Shown here: piece after piece, positions 50,993 through 59,833 of the stretch
Layout: the number at the start of each line of letters is the position of its first letter
Position numbering within the stretch: the first letter of the stretch is position 1
Assembly: GCA_027533105.1 (NCBI GenBank)
Contig: JAPZTW010000005.1
Span: 1 to 64,000 of the forward strand
Origin: Sphingomonadaceae bacterium
Lineage (GTDB): Bacteria > Pseudomonadota > Alphaproteobacteria > Sphingomonadales > Sphingomonadaceae
Direction: 5' to 3'
DNA: 64,000 nucleotides
The notes under the pieces: model-generated
Told to the model about the DNA's origin: nothing
What the model saw: the letters and a program-made list of their open reading frames with translations, nothing else
Databases searched by the model: none
Translations under genes and position numbers: made by a program

Positions 50993-53014
50993 GTGGAATT
51001 CAGGTCCGGGGACGAGCCGACAATGGGCGAATTGGATGCAATGATGGCGGCAGATGCCCCGGTAAAGACGAAGAAGAAGGAGGCGGGCGCCAGCCCGGCG
51101 GTAAGCATGACGGACAAGGCGGATCTCGGATCGGAAGCTCTGGTGGCCCAGGCGGCGGCGGAGGCCCTGGTCAAGGCCGTGACTGCGCCGAAGCTTGATG
51201 ATTCCAAGTCGGTCCAGCCGCGCCGCTTCCAGATCGAGGTCGATCACGCCCGCGATGCGCTGCTGACCGATTTCGGCAAGGAAACGCTGGATGACCGCTA
51301 CCTGCTGCCGGGTGAGCGCTATCAGGACCTGTTCGCCCGCGTGGCCGATGCCTATGCCGATGACGAGGCGCACGCCCAGCGGCTCTATGACTATGTCTCG
51401 AAGCTGTGGTTCATGCCGGCAACCCCGGTCCTGTCGAACGGCGGCACCGGGCGCGGCCTGCCGATCTCGTGCTACCTGAACTCGGTGTCGGACAGCCTCG
51501 AAGGGATCGTCGGCACCTGGAACGAAAACGTCTGGCTGGCCTCGCGCGGCGGCGGCATCGGCACTTACTGGGGCCAGGTCCGCGGGATTGGCGAGCCGGT
51601 TGGCCTCAACGGCAAGACCAGCGGGATCATCCCCTTCGTCCGCGTGATGGACAGCCTGACCCTGGCGATCTCGCAGGGCTCGCTGCGGCGCGGTTCGGCG
51701 GCCTGCTATCTCGACGTCAGCCACCCGGAGATCGAGGAGTTCCTCGAAATCCGCAAGCCTTCGGGCGATTTCAACCGCAAGGCGCTGAACCTCCACCACG
51801 GCGTGCTGCTGACCGACGAGTTCATGGAAGCCGTGCGCGACGGGGCCGAATTCAACCTGCGCTCGCCCAAGGACGGCTCGGTGCGCGGCACGGTCGATGC
51901 CCGCAGCCTGTTCCAGAAGCTGGTCGAAACCCGCCTCGCCACGGGTGAGCCCTATATCGTCTTCTCCGACACGGTGAACCGGATGATGCCCAAGCATCAC
52001 CGCGACCTGGGGCTGAAGGTCTCGACCTCGAACCTCTGCTCGGAAATCACGCTCCCCACCGGGATCGACCACCTCGGCAACGATCGCACCGCGGTCTGCT
52101 GCCTGTCCTCGCTCAACCTCGAAACCTGGGACGAGTGGAACAAGGACGAGCGCTTTATCGAGGACGTGCTGCGCTTCCTCGACAACGTGCTGCAGGACTA
52201 TATCGACCGCGCGCCGGACGAGATGGCCCGCGCCAAGTATTCCGCCGCGCGCGAGCGTTCGGTCGGCATGGGCGTGATGGGCTTCCACTCGTTCCTGCAG
52301 CAAAAGGGCATCGCCTTTGAAAGCGCCATGGCCAAGGCGCTGAACCTCAAGATGTTCAAGCACATCGCCGCCAAGGCGGACGAGGCCTCGCTGCTGCTGG
52401 CCCAGGAACGGGGCGCCTGCCCCGATGCCGCCGACATGGGCGTGATGCAGCGCTTCAGCTGCAAGATGGCGATCGCGCCGACCGCGTCGATCTCGATCAT
52501 CTGCGGCGGCACCAGCGCCTGCATCGAGCCGATCCCGGCCAACATCTATACCCACAAGACCCTGTCGGGATCCTTCGTGGTCAAGAACCCGTACCTCGAA
52601 AAGCTGCTGGCTGCGAAGAGCAAGGATTCGACCAACGTCTGGAACTCGATCCTGGAACGCGGCGGTTCGGTCCAGCACCTCGATTTCCTCTCGCCGGAGG
52701 AAAAGGCGGTCTACAAGACCAGCTTCGAGATCGACCAGCGCTGGCTGCTCGAATTCGCGGCCGATCGCACCCCCTATATCGACCAGGCGCAGTCGCTGAA
52801 CCTCTACATCCCGGCCGATGTCGACAAGTGGGACCTGATGATGCTGCACTTCCAGGCCTGGGAGAAGGGCATCAAGTCGCTCTATTACCTGCGCTCCAAG
52901 TCGGTCCAGCGCGCCGGGTTCGCCGGCGGGGTAGAGGCGGACAACACCGCCGATGCGCCCGTCATGGAGCTGGCCGCCGCCACCGACTACGAGGAATGCC
53001 TCGCGTGCCAGTGA
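50993..53014 (+). CDS. nrdA: Ribonucleoside-diphosphate reductase, alpha subunit (class I)
   Basis: About 673 residues from GTG 50993, or 663 from ATG 51023; GGGGG before the GTG favours the former. It reduces ribonucleotides to deoxyribonucleotides using the radical of NrdB. The active-site motif N347-L-C-S-E is present, with GRGLPISCY (Cys that pairs in reduction), SLRRGSAACYLDV, and the C-terminal redox pair in ECLACQ. Residues 1-75 are a low-complexity, Lys/Ala-rich stretch; the usual N-terminal ATP-cone regulatory domain is absent. nrdB follows after a short membrane-protein gene. Confidence 0.93.
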   Translation: MEFRSGDEPTMGELDAMMAADAPVKTKKKEAGASPAVSMTDKADLGSEALVAQAAAEALVKAVTAPKLDDSKSVQPRRFQIEVDHARDALLTDFGKETLDDRYLLPGERYQDLFARVADAYADDEAHAQRLYDYVSKLWFMPATPVLSNGGTGRGLPISCYLNSVSDSLEGIVGTWNENVWLASRGGGIGTYWGQVRGIGEPVGLNGKTSGIIPFVRVMDSLTLAISQGSLRRGSAACYLDVSHPEIEEFLEIRKPSGDFNRKALNLHHGVLLTDEFMEAVRDGAEFNLRSPKDGSVRGTVDARSLFQKLVETRLATGEPYIVFSDTVNRMMPKHHRDLGLKVSTSNLCSEITLPTGIDHLGNDRTAVCCLSSLNLETWDEWNKDERFIEDVLRFLDNVLQDYIDRAPDEMARAKYSAARERSVGMGVMGFHSFLQQKGIAFESAMAKALNLKMFKHIAAKADEASLLLAQERGACPDAADMGVMQRFSCKMAIAPTASISIICGGTSACIEPIPANIYTHKTLSGSFVVKNPYLEKLLAAKSKDSTNVWNSILERGGSVQHLDFLSPEEKAVYKTSFEIDQRWLLEFAADRTPYIDQAQSLNLYIPADVDKWDLMMLHFQAWEKGIKSLYYLRSKSVQRAGFAGGVEADNTADAPVMELAAATDYEECLACQ

Positions 53015-53028
53015 TGGCGGCATAGGGC

Positions 53029-53232
53029 ATGGACGCCGGTCGCCTGGCCCTCGCCTCGGTCGGCGGGGTTTCGGCCCTGCTGGGCCTGGCCGTGCTGACC
53101 CGGCCCGCGCCCGGCGATGCTGCCCGCTATGCGCGGCGGATCGCGGGGACCATGCTGCTCGCTTTCGGGCTGGCGGCAATCGTGCTCACCGTCCTCCTCA
53201 CCCACGCGCAATCGCTGGAGCTTGTGCCCTAG
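53029..53232 (+). CDS. Small membrane protein between nrdA and nrdB
   Basis: A 67-residue protein with two hydrophobic helices, about residues 6-23 (LALASVGGVSALLGLAVL) and 39-58 (IAGTMLLAFGLAAIVLTVLL), joined by a short polar loop DAARYARR. It begins 14 bp after the nrdA stop and ends 54 bp before nrdB, so it is likely on the same transcript. I know no function; it could be chance coding, but composition and position support expression. Confidence 0.6.
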   Translation: MDAGRLALASVGGVSALLGLAVLTRPAPGDAARYARRIAGTMLLAFGLAAIVLTVLLTHAQSLELVP

Positions 53233-53286
53233 GCGCCGCCGCAACCGTTTCGTGTTATAACCTGATCGCTCATCCGGAGTCGTAAG

Positions 53287-54339
53287 ATGCCCCTTCTTGA
53301 AGCCCGCAAGACCTACAAGCCCTTCGAATATCCCTGGGCCTATGAGTTCTGGAAGCGGCAGCAGCAGATCCACTGGATGCCCGAGGAAGTTCCCCTGGGC
53401 GAGGATTGCCGCGACTGGGCGCAGAAGATCAGCGAGTCCGAGCGTAACCTGCTGACGCAGATCTTCCGCTTCTTCACCCAGGCCGACGTCGAGGTGCAGG
53501 ATTGCTACCACGACAAGTACGCCCGCGTGTTCAAGCCGACAGAGATCAAGATGATGCTGGCCGCGTTCAGCAACATGGAAACGGTCCACATCGCGGCCTA
53601 CAGCCACCTGCTTGACACCATCGGCATGCCCGAGGCCGAATACGGCATGTTCCTCGAATACGAGGAAATGAAGGCCAAGCACGATTACCTGCACACCTTC
53701 GGGGTCGATACGGACGAGGATATCGCCCGCACCCTCGCCATGTTCGGCGGCTTTACCGAAGGGCTGCAGCTGTTCGCCAGCTTCGCCATGCTGATGAACT
53801 TCCCCCGCTTCAACAAGATGAAGGGGATGGGCCAGATCGTGTCCTGGTCGGTGCGCGATGAATCGCTGCACTGCGAAGGGATCACCAAACTGTTCCACGC
53901 CTTCGTGAAGGAGCGCAACTGCCTGACCAAGGCGGTGAAGGAAGACATCATCGATTGCTGCCAGAAGACCGTGCGGCTGGAAGATGCCTTTATCGACCTC
54001 GCCTTCGAAGCCGGCCCGGTCCCGGGGATGAGCCCCAAGGAAATCAAGCGCTACATCCGCTACATCGCCGACTGGCGCCTGGGCCAGCTGGGCCTGCCGG
54101 CGATCTACATGGTCGAGGATCACCCCCTCCCCTGGCTCGCCCCGCTCTTGAACGGCGTGGAACACGCCAACTTCTTCGAAACCCGCGCGACCGAATACTC
54201 AAAGGGCGCCACCCGCGGGAACTGGCAGGACGTCTGGTCGAACTTCGACAGCCGCCGCAAGGCCAAGGGCGTGGGCGAAGCGGCCAACGAGGGCGAGGCG
54301 AGCGAGCCGGATATGTTCGGAACTCAGGCAGCTGAGTAA
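53287..54339 (+). CDS. nrdB: Ribonucleoside-diphosphate reductase, beta subunit (class Ia)
   Basis: A 350-residue diiron protein. Metal ligands and radical site read D67, E98-T-V-H101-I-A-A-Y105, then E in FLEYEEMKAKHD and E/H in SVRDESLHCEG. Tyr105 at the ExxHxxxY position identifies the class Ia/Ib type with a stable tyrosyl radical. The C-terminal tail (SEPDMFGTQAAE) carries no obvious docking motif beyond acidic residues. ATG 53287 is preceded by GGAGTCGTAAG. A strong terminator follows the stop. Confidence 0.95.
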   Translation: MPLLEARKTYKPFEYPWAYEFWKRQQQIHWMPEEVPLGEDCRDWAQKISESERNLLTQIFRFFTQADVEVQDCYHDKYARVFKPTEIKMMLAAFSNMETVHIAAYSHLLDTIGMPEAEYGMFLEYEEMKAKHDYLHTFGVDTDEDIARTLAMFGGFTEGLQLFASFAMLMNFPRFNKMKGMGQIVSWSVRDESLHCEGITKLFHAFVKERNCLTKAVKEDIIDCCQKTVRLEDAFIDLAFEAGPVPGMSPKEIKRYIRYIADWRLGQLGLPAIYMVEDHPLPWLAPLLNGVEHANFFETRATEYSKGATRGNWQDVWSNFDSRRKAKGVGEAANEGEASEPDMFGTQAAE

Positions 54340-54369
54340 CCGATTTACATCATTGCTGTAATGAAATAG

Positions 54370-54406
54370 CCCCCCGTGGCGCCAGCAGGCTTCACGGGGG
54401 GTTTTC
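54370..54406 (+). terminator. Rho-independent terminator after nrdB
   Basis: CCCCCCGTG and CACGGGGGG form a perfect 9-bp stem with a 14-base loop, followed by TTTTC. It lies 31 bp after the nrdB stop, ending the nrd transcript. Confidence 0.9.
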
Positions 54407-54776
54407 TGTGCCGAAGTTTGAGCCAAACAACCGGAATGCCCAGGATGGCGAGACAGCAGCGAGCGAGTATTCGCGTCAACTGCCCCCCGCCTGCAACCGT
54501 AACCCCACCGCGACAGTTTTCGCTGTCCTACAGCCCCCGATCCGTGGCTGGCTGCGGGCATGGACCGCCTGCCTGCCCGCCGCCTGATTCCGTCGATTTG
54601 CCAGTGTTCCGGGCCGCGTTCGGGCCAGCCGGGTTTTTTGTCCCCGAACAGTGGTCCAAGTGGTCCACGGTGCGGTCCATGGGGGGCATGTCGCTTGCCA
54701 CCCCTTGCCAAGCGCGGCCGATCCGCCATGCTCGTGCGCAGAGGCCAGAACCGGCCAGGGAAGAGGAGCAGTCTGC
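54407..54776 (+). other. 370-bp non-coding region
   Basis: No gene recognised. The region contains GTGGTCCAAGTGGTCCACGG, a short GTGGTCCA direct repeat (54651-54668), and possibly the promoter of the DUF1330 gene. Long open frames across it are GC-rich chance frames without family resemblance. Confidence 0.55.
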
Positions 54777-55064
54777 ATGAGCGCCTACATCATCTTCATC
54801 AAGGAACGCGAACACGATGCCGAGGCCATGGCCACTTATGGCCAGAAGGCGGGCGGCACGCTGGCCGGGCATCCGGGCAAGCCGCTGGCCTTCTATGGCG
54901 CGACCGAGACGCTGGAAGGGGCCGAGGCGGCGGGCGTGGTGCTGATCGAGTTTCCCGACATGGAGGCGGCGCGCGCCTGGTACAATTCGCCCGCTTACCA
55001 GGATGCCCGCAAGCACCGCTTCCAGGGGGCGGACTATCGCGTGGTGCTCACGCAAGGCCTGTGA
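54777..55064 (+). CDS. DUF1330 family protein
   Basis: A 95-residue dimeric alpha-beta barrel type protein. It has the family outline SAYIIFIKEREHDAEAMATY, FYGATETLEG, GVVLIEFPDMEAARAWYNSPAYQDARKHR and the C-terminal YRVVLTQGL. DUF1330 proteins have no proven role. ATG 54777 follows AGAGGAG. Its stop overlaps the GTG of the DUF952 gene (GTGA), so the two are translated together. Confidence 0.9.
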   Translation: MSAYIIFIKEREHDAEAMATYGQKAGGTLAGHPGKPLAFYGATETLEGAEAAGVVLIEFPDMEAARAWYNSPAYQDARKHRFQGADYRVVLTQGL

Positions 55065-55417
55065 GCGCACCCGTGGCTGCCGAAGCGACGCCTGCTGAGC
55101 TGCCGCCCGCCGAACTGCCCGGCACCGCCTTCAAGGTGCTGACCGCCGGGCAGTGGGCGCAGTTTTCGGCCGAGGGCCAGTTTCTTGGCGCGCCGGTGGA
55201 CCTGGCTGATGGCTATATCCACATGTCCACCGCCGACCAGTTGCAGGGCACGATCGACAAGCACTTTGCCGGGCAGACCGGGCTGATGGTGGCCGAGGTG
55301 GACCTGATCGCGCTGGGCGAGGCGGTGCGGTGGGAGGTATCGCGCGGCGGGGCGCTGTTCCCGCACCTCTATGCCGCGCTGCCGCTGTCGGCGGTGAAAT
55401 CGGTGCGCGAAACTTGA
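55061..55417 (+). CDS. DUF952 family protein
   Basis: A 118-residue protein with the family motifs GQWAQFSAEGQFLGAPVDLADGYIHMSTADQ and a C-terminal FPHLYAALPLSAVKSVRE. DUF952 has an ADP-ribosyltransferase-like fold with GxIHxS, suggesting nucleotide binding; activity is not established. The start is GTG 55061, which overlaps the stop of the preceding gene. The first 20 residues are a Pro/Ala-rich extension (AEATPAELPPAELPG). Confidence 0.9.
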   Translation: MSAPVAAEATPAELPPAELPGTAFKVLTAGQWAQFSAEGQFLGAPVDLADGYIHMSTADQLQGTIDKHFAGQTGLMVAEVDLIALGEAVRWEVSRGGALFPHLYAALPLSAVKSVRET

Positions 55418-55487
55418 TCGGGATCAGCGACAGGGTTGGCGGGCGCGGCATGATGGCGGCTCCATCCGACCAAGAGGAGCCTGCCCG

Positions 55488-55727
55488 ATGACGCGTCCTG
55501 TCCTGACCGCCGCCCTGATCGCCCCCGCGCTGCTGGCGCTGGCCGGCTGCAACAATAAGCCGACCGAGCCGGAGGCCAGTCAGCCGACCCCGCAATCGAC
55601 CGAGTGGACCACCGAGAACCCGGCCACCCCGGCGGTCAAGGTGGACCTGCCCGAAACGCCGATGACCAACGTGCCGGTGGATAGCGCCACCGGCGCGGCG
55701 GCACCGGCCAGCCCGGCGGCGAAATAG
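55488..55727 (+). CDS. Small lipoprotein
   Basis: A 79-residue protein with a lipoprotein signal (MTRPVLTAALIAPALLALAGC, lipobox LAGC at residues 18-21). The mature part is Pro/Thr/Ala-rich and low in structure (EPEASQPTPQSTEW ... PASPAAK), like many small outer-membrane or inner-membrane anchored linkers. ATG 55488 follows AGAGGAG. No family known; convergent with the membrane gene at 55731. Confidence 0.72.
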   Translation: MTRPVLTAALIAPALLALAGCNNKPTEPEASQPTPQSTEWTTENPATPAVKVDLPETPMTNVPVDSATGAAAPASPAAK

Positions 55728-55730
55728 CGG

Positions 55731-56132
55731 TTACCGTCTGCCCTGCTGCCTGCGCCAGGCCAGGGCGGGCAGCAGGCCGAACAGGACTTGTCCGGCCAGC
55801 CCCAGGGCACCGGGCGGGCGGGCGAGGCTGGCCAGCCATGCGCCCGGCGTCTCGCCAAAGGCGGCCACGGCCAGCGCCAGCTCTGCCATCAGCAGCAGGG
55901 CCAGGGCGATGAGCCCCAGCGCCAGCGCCGCGCCGGCATCGGGCAATGCGGTGCGGGCCACGATGCGGCGGGCAAGCCACCAGCTGGCCGCCAGCATGAC
56001 CGGCAGTTCGGCCAGGACCGCGCCGGTCGGGCCGATCGCCGGGGCCAGCCACAGCGTGCGGACCGTGCCCAGCACGAAGCCGAGCGCAAAGACGGCGGCG
56101 AAGTAGGCCAGCGCGGGGCGCAGCGCGATCAT
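55731..56132 (-). CDS. Membrane protein of unknown function
   Basis: A 133-residue protein with four hydrophobic segments (for example ALAYFAAVFALGFVLGTVRT, AVLAELPVMLAASWWLARR, GAALALGLIALALLLMAELAL, LAGQVLFGLLPALAW) and a short basic C-terminus. The first segment with LGFVLGTVRTLWLAP is a pattern shared by small alphaproteobacterial membrane proteins that I cannot name. It diverges from the 32-residue gene at 56222. Confidence 0.65.
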   Translation of the reverse strand: MIALRPALAYFAAVFALGFVLGTVRTLWLAPAIGPTGAVLAELPVMLAASWWLARRIVARTALPDAGAALALGLIALALLLMAELALAVAAFGETPGAWLASLARPPGALGLAGQVLFGLLPALAWRRQQGRR

Positions 56133-56221
56133 GCGTCCGATGATAGCAGCTTGGCCTCGCCCTGTCGCGCGGCTAGGCTGCCAGCGGACCGGCCGCGCAA
56201 CGCGCCGGGGAGGAACTGGCG

Positions 56222-56320
56222 ATGGAATATGCAGTCTGGATTGCGCTGGCCGTGGTGTTCATCGCCGTCGCCCCGGCGATCTTCCGCAAGCGCGGCGGGG
56301 ACGGCGGCGGCGGGGACTAG
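56222..56320 (+). CDS. 32-residue membrane miniprotein
   Basis: ATG 56222 opens a 32-codon frame ending in TAG. The product MEYAVWIALAVVFIAVAPAI continues FRKRGGDGGGGD: one transmembrane helix with a basic and then acidic Gly-rich tail. GGGGAGGAACTGGCG precedes the start, a very good ribosome binding site, which together with the membrane-helix pattern supports a real gene. Its last 4 bp overlap the stop of wecC. Confidence 0.65.
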   Translation: MEYAVWIALAVVFIAVAPAIFRKRGGDGGGGD

Positions 56321-57618
56321 CCCGCCCGGCGCAGCGGTTCGGCTTCGGCGGCCACCGCCTGCGGCTGGTCCAGCCAGATGCCGCGGGTGTCATAGACCAG
56401 GTGGCGGGCGCGTTCGGCCAGCGGGACGGCCTTGAACTGATCGTGATCGACCAGCACGATGAGGAGGTCGGTCGTCTCGAGCGCGGTGTCGAGGTCAACC
56501 AGTTCGGCCTCGGTTCCGGCGAATTCGCGGGGCAGTTCGGCGGCATAGGGTTCAACCACCTTGATCCGCGCACCGAACTTGCGGGCCAGGGTGACGGCCA
56601 CCAGCCGCGCCGGGCTTTCGCGGAAGTCGTCGATATTGGCCTTGAAGGCAAGGCCGAGGCAGGCGACGCGGGCCTGCGGATTGGCGGCGATCAGCGCTTC
56701 GGCGCGGGCGATCACGTGGTGGATCTTGCCATCGTTGACCCCGCGCGCGGTGCGGATCAGCGGGGTATGTTCGGGCGCGCCGTGGACGATGAACCAAGGG
56801 TCGACCGCGATGCAGTGCCCGCCCACGCCCGGTCCGGGCTGGAGGATGTTGACGCGCGGGTGACGGTTGGCGAGGCGGATCACCTCCCACACGTCGAGTC
56901 CCATCCGGTCGGCCACGATGCTGAGTTCGTTGGCGAAGGCGATGTTGACGTCGCGATAGGCGTTCTCGACCAGCTTGGTCATCTCGGCGCTGCGGCTGTC
57001 GGTGACCACGCATTCGCCGCGGACGAACAGCTTGTAGAAGCTGAGCGCCTTGCGGGCGCAGCGCGGCGTGATGCCGCCGATCGAGCGGTCGTTGTTGGTC
57101 AACTCCTCGAGGATCCGGCCAGGCAGCACCCGCTCGGGGCAATAGGCGATCGAGAGGTCGGGAATGTCGGTGGTGAGGCCCGGGCACTTGAGGTCCGGCC
57201 GGCGGGCCGCGATCAGGTCGCGCAGCGCTTCGGTGGTGCCGACCGGCGAGGTCGATTCCAGGATCACCGTGTCGCCGGGCTTGAGCACCTTGGCGACGGC
57301 TTCCCCCGCGGCGAGGACATAGGAGATGTCGGGCGCATGGTTGGCATCGAACGGGGTCGGCACGGCAATGATGAAGACATCGGCGGGAGCCACCGCGGTC
57401 GAGGCCTGCAGCAGGCCGCGCGCGACCACGCCCTGGACCAGACCGTCGAGGTCAACCTCCTCGATGTGGATCTCGCCGCGGTTGATCGTGTCGACCACGC
57501 TTTGCGTCACATCGACGCCGTGGACCCGGCACCCGGCGCGCGCCACGATGGCGGCAGTGGGCAGACCGATGTAACCCAGCCCGACTACGCAGACGTCAGG
57601 CTTATTGTCCGACTTCAT
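56317..57618 (-). CDS. wecC: UDP-N-acetyl-D-mannosamine dehydrogenase (WecC-like)
   Basis: A 433-residue UDP-sugar dehydrogenase that should oxidise UDP-ManNAc to UDP-ManNAc uronic acid with two NAD. It has DVCVVGLGYIGLPTAAIVA, the substrate loop PERVLPGRI, and the catalytic Cys in GVGGHCIAVDPWF, with the C-terminal lid FKANIDDFRESPA. UDP-glucose or UDP-GlcNAc dehydrogenases look alike; pairing with wecB supports the ManNAc route. The start ATG 57618 overlaps the wecB stop by 17 bp. The product feeds a polysaccharide, not visible here. Confidence 0.9.
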   Translation of the reverse strand: MKSDNKPDVCVVGLGYIGLPTAAIVARAGCRVHGVDVTQSVVDTINRGEIHIEEVDLDGLVQGVVARGLLQASTAVAPADVFIIAVPTPFDANHAPDISYVLAAGEAVAKVLKPGDTVILESTSPVGTTEALRDLIAARRPDLKCPGLTTDIPDLSIAYCPERVLPGRILEELTNNDRSIGGITPRCARKALSFYKLFVRGECVVTDSRSAEMTKLVENAYRDVNIAFANELSIVADRMGLDVWEVIRLANRHPRVNILQPGPGVGGHCIAVDPWFIVHGAPEHTPLIRTARGVNDGKIHHVIARAEALIAANPQARVACLGLAFKANIDDFRESPARLVAVTLARKFGARIKVVEPYAAELPREFAGTEAELVDLDTALETTDLLIVLVDHDQFKAVPLAERARHLVYDTRGIWLDQPQAVAAEAEPLRRAG

Positions 57619-58735
57619 CCCCGATCAACTCCACGATACGGCGCGCGGACTGCCCATCCCCGAAGGGATTGTGGGCACGCGCCATGGCCTCGTAGGCAGC
57701 CTTATCGTCGAGAAGGTTGAAGATTTCGGTAACGATCCGCGTCACATCGGTGCCCACCAGCCGGGCGGTTCCGGCGGTCACACCCTCGGAGCGTTCGGTC
57801 GTCTCGCGCATGACCAGCACCGGCTTGCCGAGCGCGGGGGCCTCTTCCTGCACCCCGCCGCTGTCGGTTAGCATGATCTCGGCGAGCGAGAGCAGGCGGG
57901 CGAAGTGCGGATAGTCGAGTGGCTCGATCAGCGCGACATTGTCGAGCCCGCCCAGCGCGGCGTTCATCACGCCGCGGACATTGGGGTTGAGGTGAACGGG
58001 GAAGATCACCGCCACGTCGGGCCGCGCGGCGATCTGGCGGATCGCTGCGGCGATGTTGTCCATGCCATCGCCAAAGTTCTCGCGCCGGTGGCTGGTAACG
58101 CCGATAATCCGCTTGCCCGCAAAGCGCGCCTCCAGCGCAGCCAGCCCCCCGGCCAGCGCGGGATCGGCGGCAATCCGCGCCGTTACCCAATGCAGCGCAT
58201 CGATCACCGTGTTGCCGGTAACGTGGACGCGGGCGGGGTCGACATTCTCGGCCAGCAAGGCGGCCTGCGAAACCTCGGTCGGGGCGAAGTGCAGGCTGGC
58301 AATCGTGCCGATGATCTTGCGGTTCACCTCTTCGGGCCAGGGGTGGTAGATGTTGCCGCTGCGCAAGCCGGCCTCGATATGGTCGACCGGCAGCTTGCGG
58401 TAATAGGCGGCGAGCGCACCGGCCATGGCGGTGGCGGTATCGCCCTGCACGATCACGCGCGCCGGCTGGACCTGATCCATCACCCGGCCCAGTTCGGTGA
58501 GCAGCGCCGCAGTCAGCCCGTCCAGCGTCTGGTCGGGCCGCATCAGGTCGAGATCGTGGTCGGGTGCGATCCCGGCGATCTCCAGGACTTGATCGAGCAT
58601 CTGCCGGTGCTGCGCCGAGACGCAGACTACGGGGGTAAAGCGCGGATCGGCTTCCAGCGCGCGGACCACAGGGAACAGCTTGATCGCTTCAGGCCGGGTA
58701 CCGAAAATGACGAGGATTTTTGCCGGTTCAGTCAT
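57602..58735 (-). CDS. wecB: Non-hydrolysing UDP-N-acetylglucosamine 2-epimerase
   Basis: A 377-residue GT-B-fold epimerase making UDP-ManNAc from UDP-GlcNAc. Motifs are IFGTRPEAIKLFPVVRAL at the N-terminus, VQGDTATAMAGALAAYYR, HIEAGLRSG, SHRRENFGDG and SGGVQEEAPALGKPVLVMR near the C-terminus. All are canonical. It overlaps wecC, so UDP-ManNAc and its uronate would be made together, for exopolysaccharide, capsule or O-antigen. It is divergent from the sugar epimerase at 58797. Confidence 0.95.
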   Translation of the reverse strand: MTEPAKILVIFGTRPEAIKLFPVVRALEADPRFTPVVCVSAQHRQMLDQVLEIAGIAPDHDLDLMRPDQTLDGLTAALLTELGRVMDQVQPARVIVQGDTATAMAGALAAYYRKLPVDHIEAGLRSGNIYHPWPEEVNRKIIGTIASLHFAPTEVSQAALLAENVDPARVHVTGNTVIDALHWVTARIAADPALAGGLAALEARFAGKRIIGVTSHRRENFGDGMDNIAAAIRQIAARPDVAVIFPVHLNPNVRGVMNAALGGLDNVALIEPLDYPHFARLLSLAEIMLTDSGGVQEEAPALGKPVLVMRETTERSEGVTAGTARLVGTDVTRIVTEIFNLLDDKAAYEAMARAHNPFGDGQSARRIVELIGDEVGQ

Positions 58736-58758
58736 GCTTTGCCCCTACCATCGAGGGG

Positions 58759-58766
58759 TTAACCAT
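58759..58766 (+). promoter_or_regulatory. TTAACCAT half-site in the wecB/epimerase divergent region
   Basis: TTAACCAT is an exact CtrA-type half-site, 30 bp before the epimerase ATG and 24 bp before the wecB ATG. Only one copy is seen, so this is weak alone; it gains interest from the two spaced pairs elsewhere in the window. Confidence 0.35.
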
Positions 58767-58796
58767 GAAATAAGGCCGCCGAATTAAGGGGCTCCC

Positions 58797-59795
58797 ATGC
58801 GCATTCTTGTTACCGGCGTCGCCGGCTTCATCGGTTTCCACCTGACCAAGGCGCTGCTGGCGCGCGGCGATGTGGTGATCGGGGCAGATAACCTCAACGA
58901 CTATTACCAGGTCAGCCTCAAGCGCGACCGGCTGGCGGCGCTTGCGGCGGTCGCTGGCAACCGCTTTGCCTTTCACGAGATCGACTTTGCCGACAATGCC
59001 GCGCTGACCCGGGCGCTCGATGGGGTGCAAATCGATCGCGCGGTGCATCTGGGGGCCCAGGCCGGGGTGCGCTATTCGATCGAGAACCCGCACGCCTACA
59101 TGCAATCGAACCTGGTCGGGCACCTCAACCTGCTGGAGCTGGCCCGGCATCGCGGGCTGGAGCACCTGGTCTATGCCAGTTCCAGCTCGGTCTATGGCGG
59201 TAACACCAAGCTGCCCTTCGCGGTCGAGGACCGCACCGACCACCCGGTCTCGCTCTATGCCGCAACCAAGCGCGCGGACGAGCTGATCAGCGAGAGCTAC
59301 GCCCACCTCTACCGCCTGCCGCAAACGGGCCTGCGCTTCTTCACCGTCTATGGCCCCTGGGGGCGTCCCGACATGATGATGTGGATCTTCACGCGGAAGA
59401 TCCTCGCGGGCGAGCCGATCCCGGTTTTCAACAACGGTGAGATGCACCGCGACTTCACCTTCATCGACGATATCATCGCCGGGGTGATCGCCTGCCTCGA
59501 CAATCCGCCCCCTGACGATGGTCTCGAGAAGGCCGGCGGCAGTTTCAAGCCGCACCGGCTCTACAACATCGGCAACAGCCGTTCCGAACACCTGATGAAG
59601 GTCGTCGGCCTGCTCGAAGAGTGCTGCGGACGCAAGGCCGAGATCGATTTCCAGCCGATGCAGCCGGGCGACGTGACCGCCACCTATGCCGATGTCACCG
59701 CGATCTCGCGCGACCTGGGCTATGCCCCCACCACCAGCATCGAAGTGGGTGTCCCCAGCTTTGTGCGCTGGTACCGGGAATACCACGGGCTGTAA
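58797..59795 (+). CDS. NAD-dependent UDP-glucuronate 4-epimerase-type enzyme
   Basis: A 332-residue extended SDR acting on nucleotide sugars. Motifs: [20 protein letters not shown] (GxxGxxG), [32 protein letters not shown] with catalytic Ser/Thr, [12 protein letters not shown] (YxxxK) and [15 protein letters not shown], which together indicate the UDP-glucuronate 4-epimerase subfamily. The product would be UDP-galacturonate or similar for surface polysaccharides, matching the divergent wecBC pair. Confidence 0.92.
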   Translation: MRILVTGVAGFIGFHLTKALLARGDVVIGADNLNDYYQVSLKRDRLAALAAVAGNRFAFHEIDFADNAALTRALDGVQIDRAVHLGAQAGVRYSIENPHAYMQSNLVGHLNLLELARHRGLEHLVYASSSSVYGGNTKLPFAVEDRTDHPVSLYAATKRADELISESYAHLYRLPQTGLRFFTVYGPWGRPDMMMWIFTRKILAGEPIPVFNNGEMHRDFTFIDDIIAGVIACLDNPPPDDGLEKAGGSFKPHRLYNIGNSRSEHLMKVVGLLEECCGRKAEIDFQPMQPGDVTATYADVTAISRDLGYAPTTSIEVGVPSFVRWYREYHGL

Positions 59796-59833
59796 GGGTT
59801 GATGCCGCGCCGCGCATGGGCAATCACCCCTGC

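Noticed and set aside
50699..53179. Open frame of over 800 codons on the minus strand opposite nrdA
   Set aside because: Mirror frame of nrdA with His/Asp/Gly-rich composition and no recognisable domain; nrdA motifs are unambiguous.
54407..54776. Open frames after the nrdB terminator as a gene
   Set aside because: No start signal or domain; the codons look like translated non-coding GC-rich DNA, and the DUF1330 start at 54777 is well supported.
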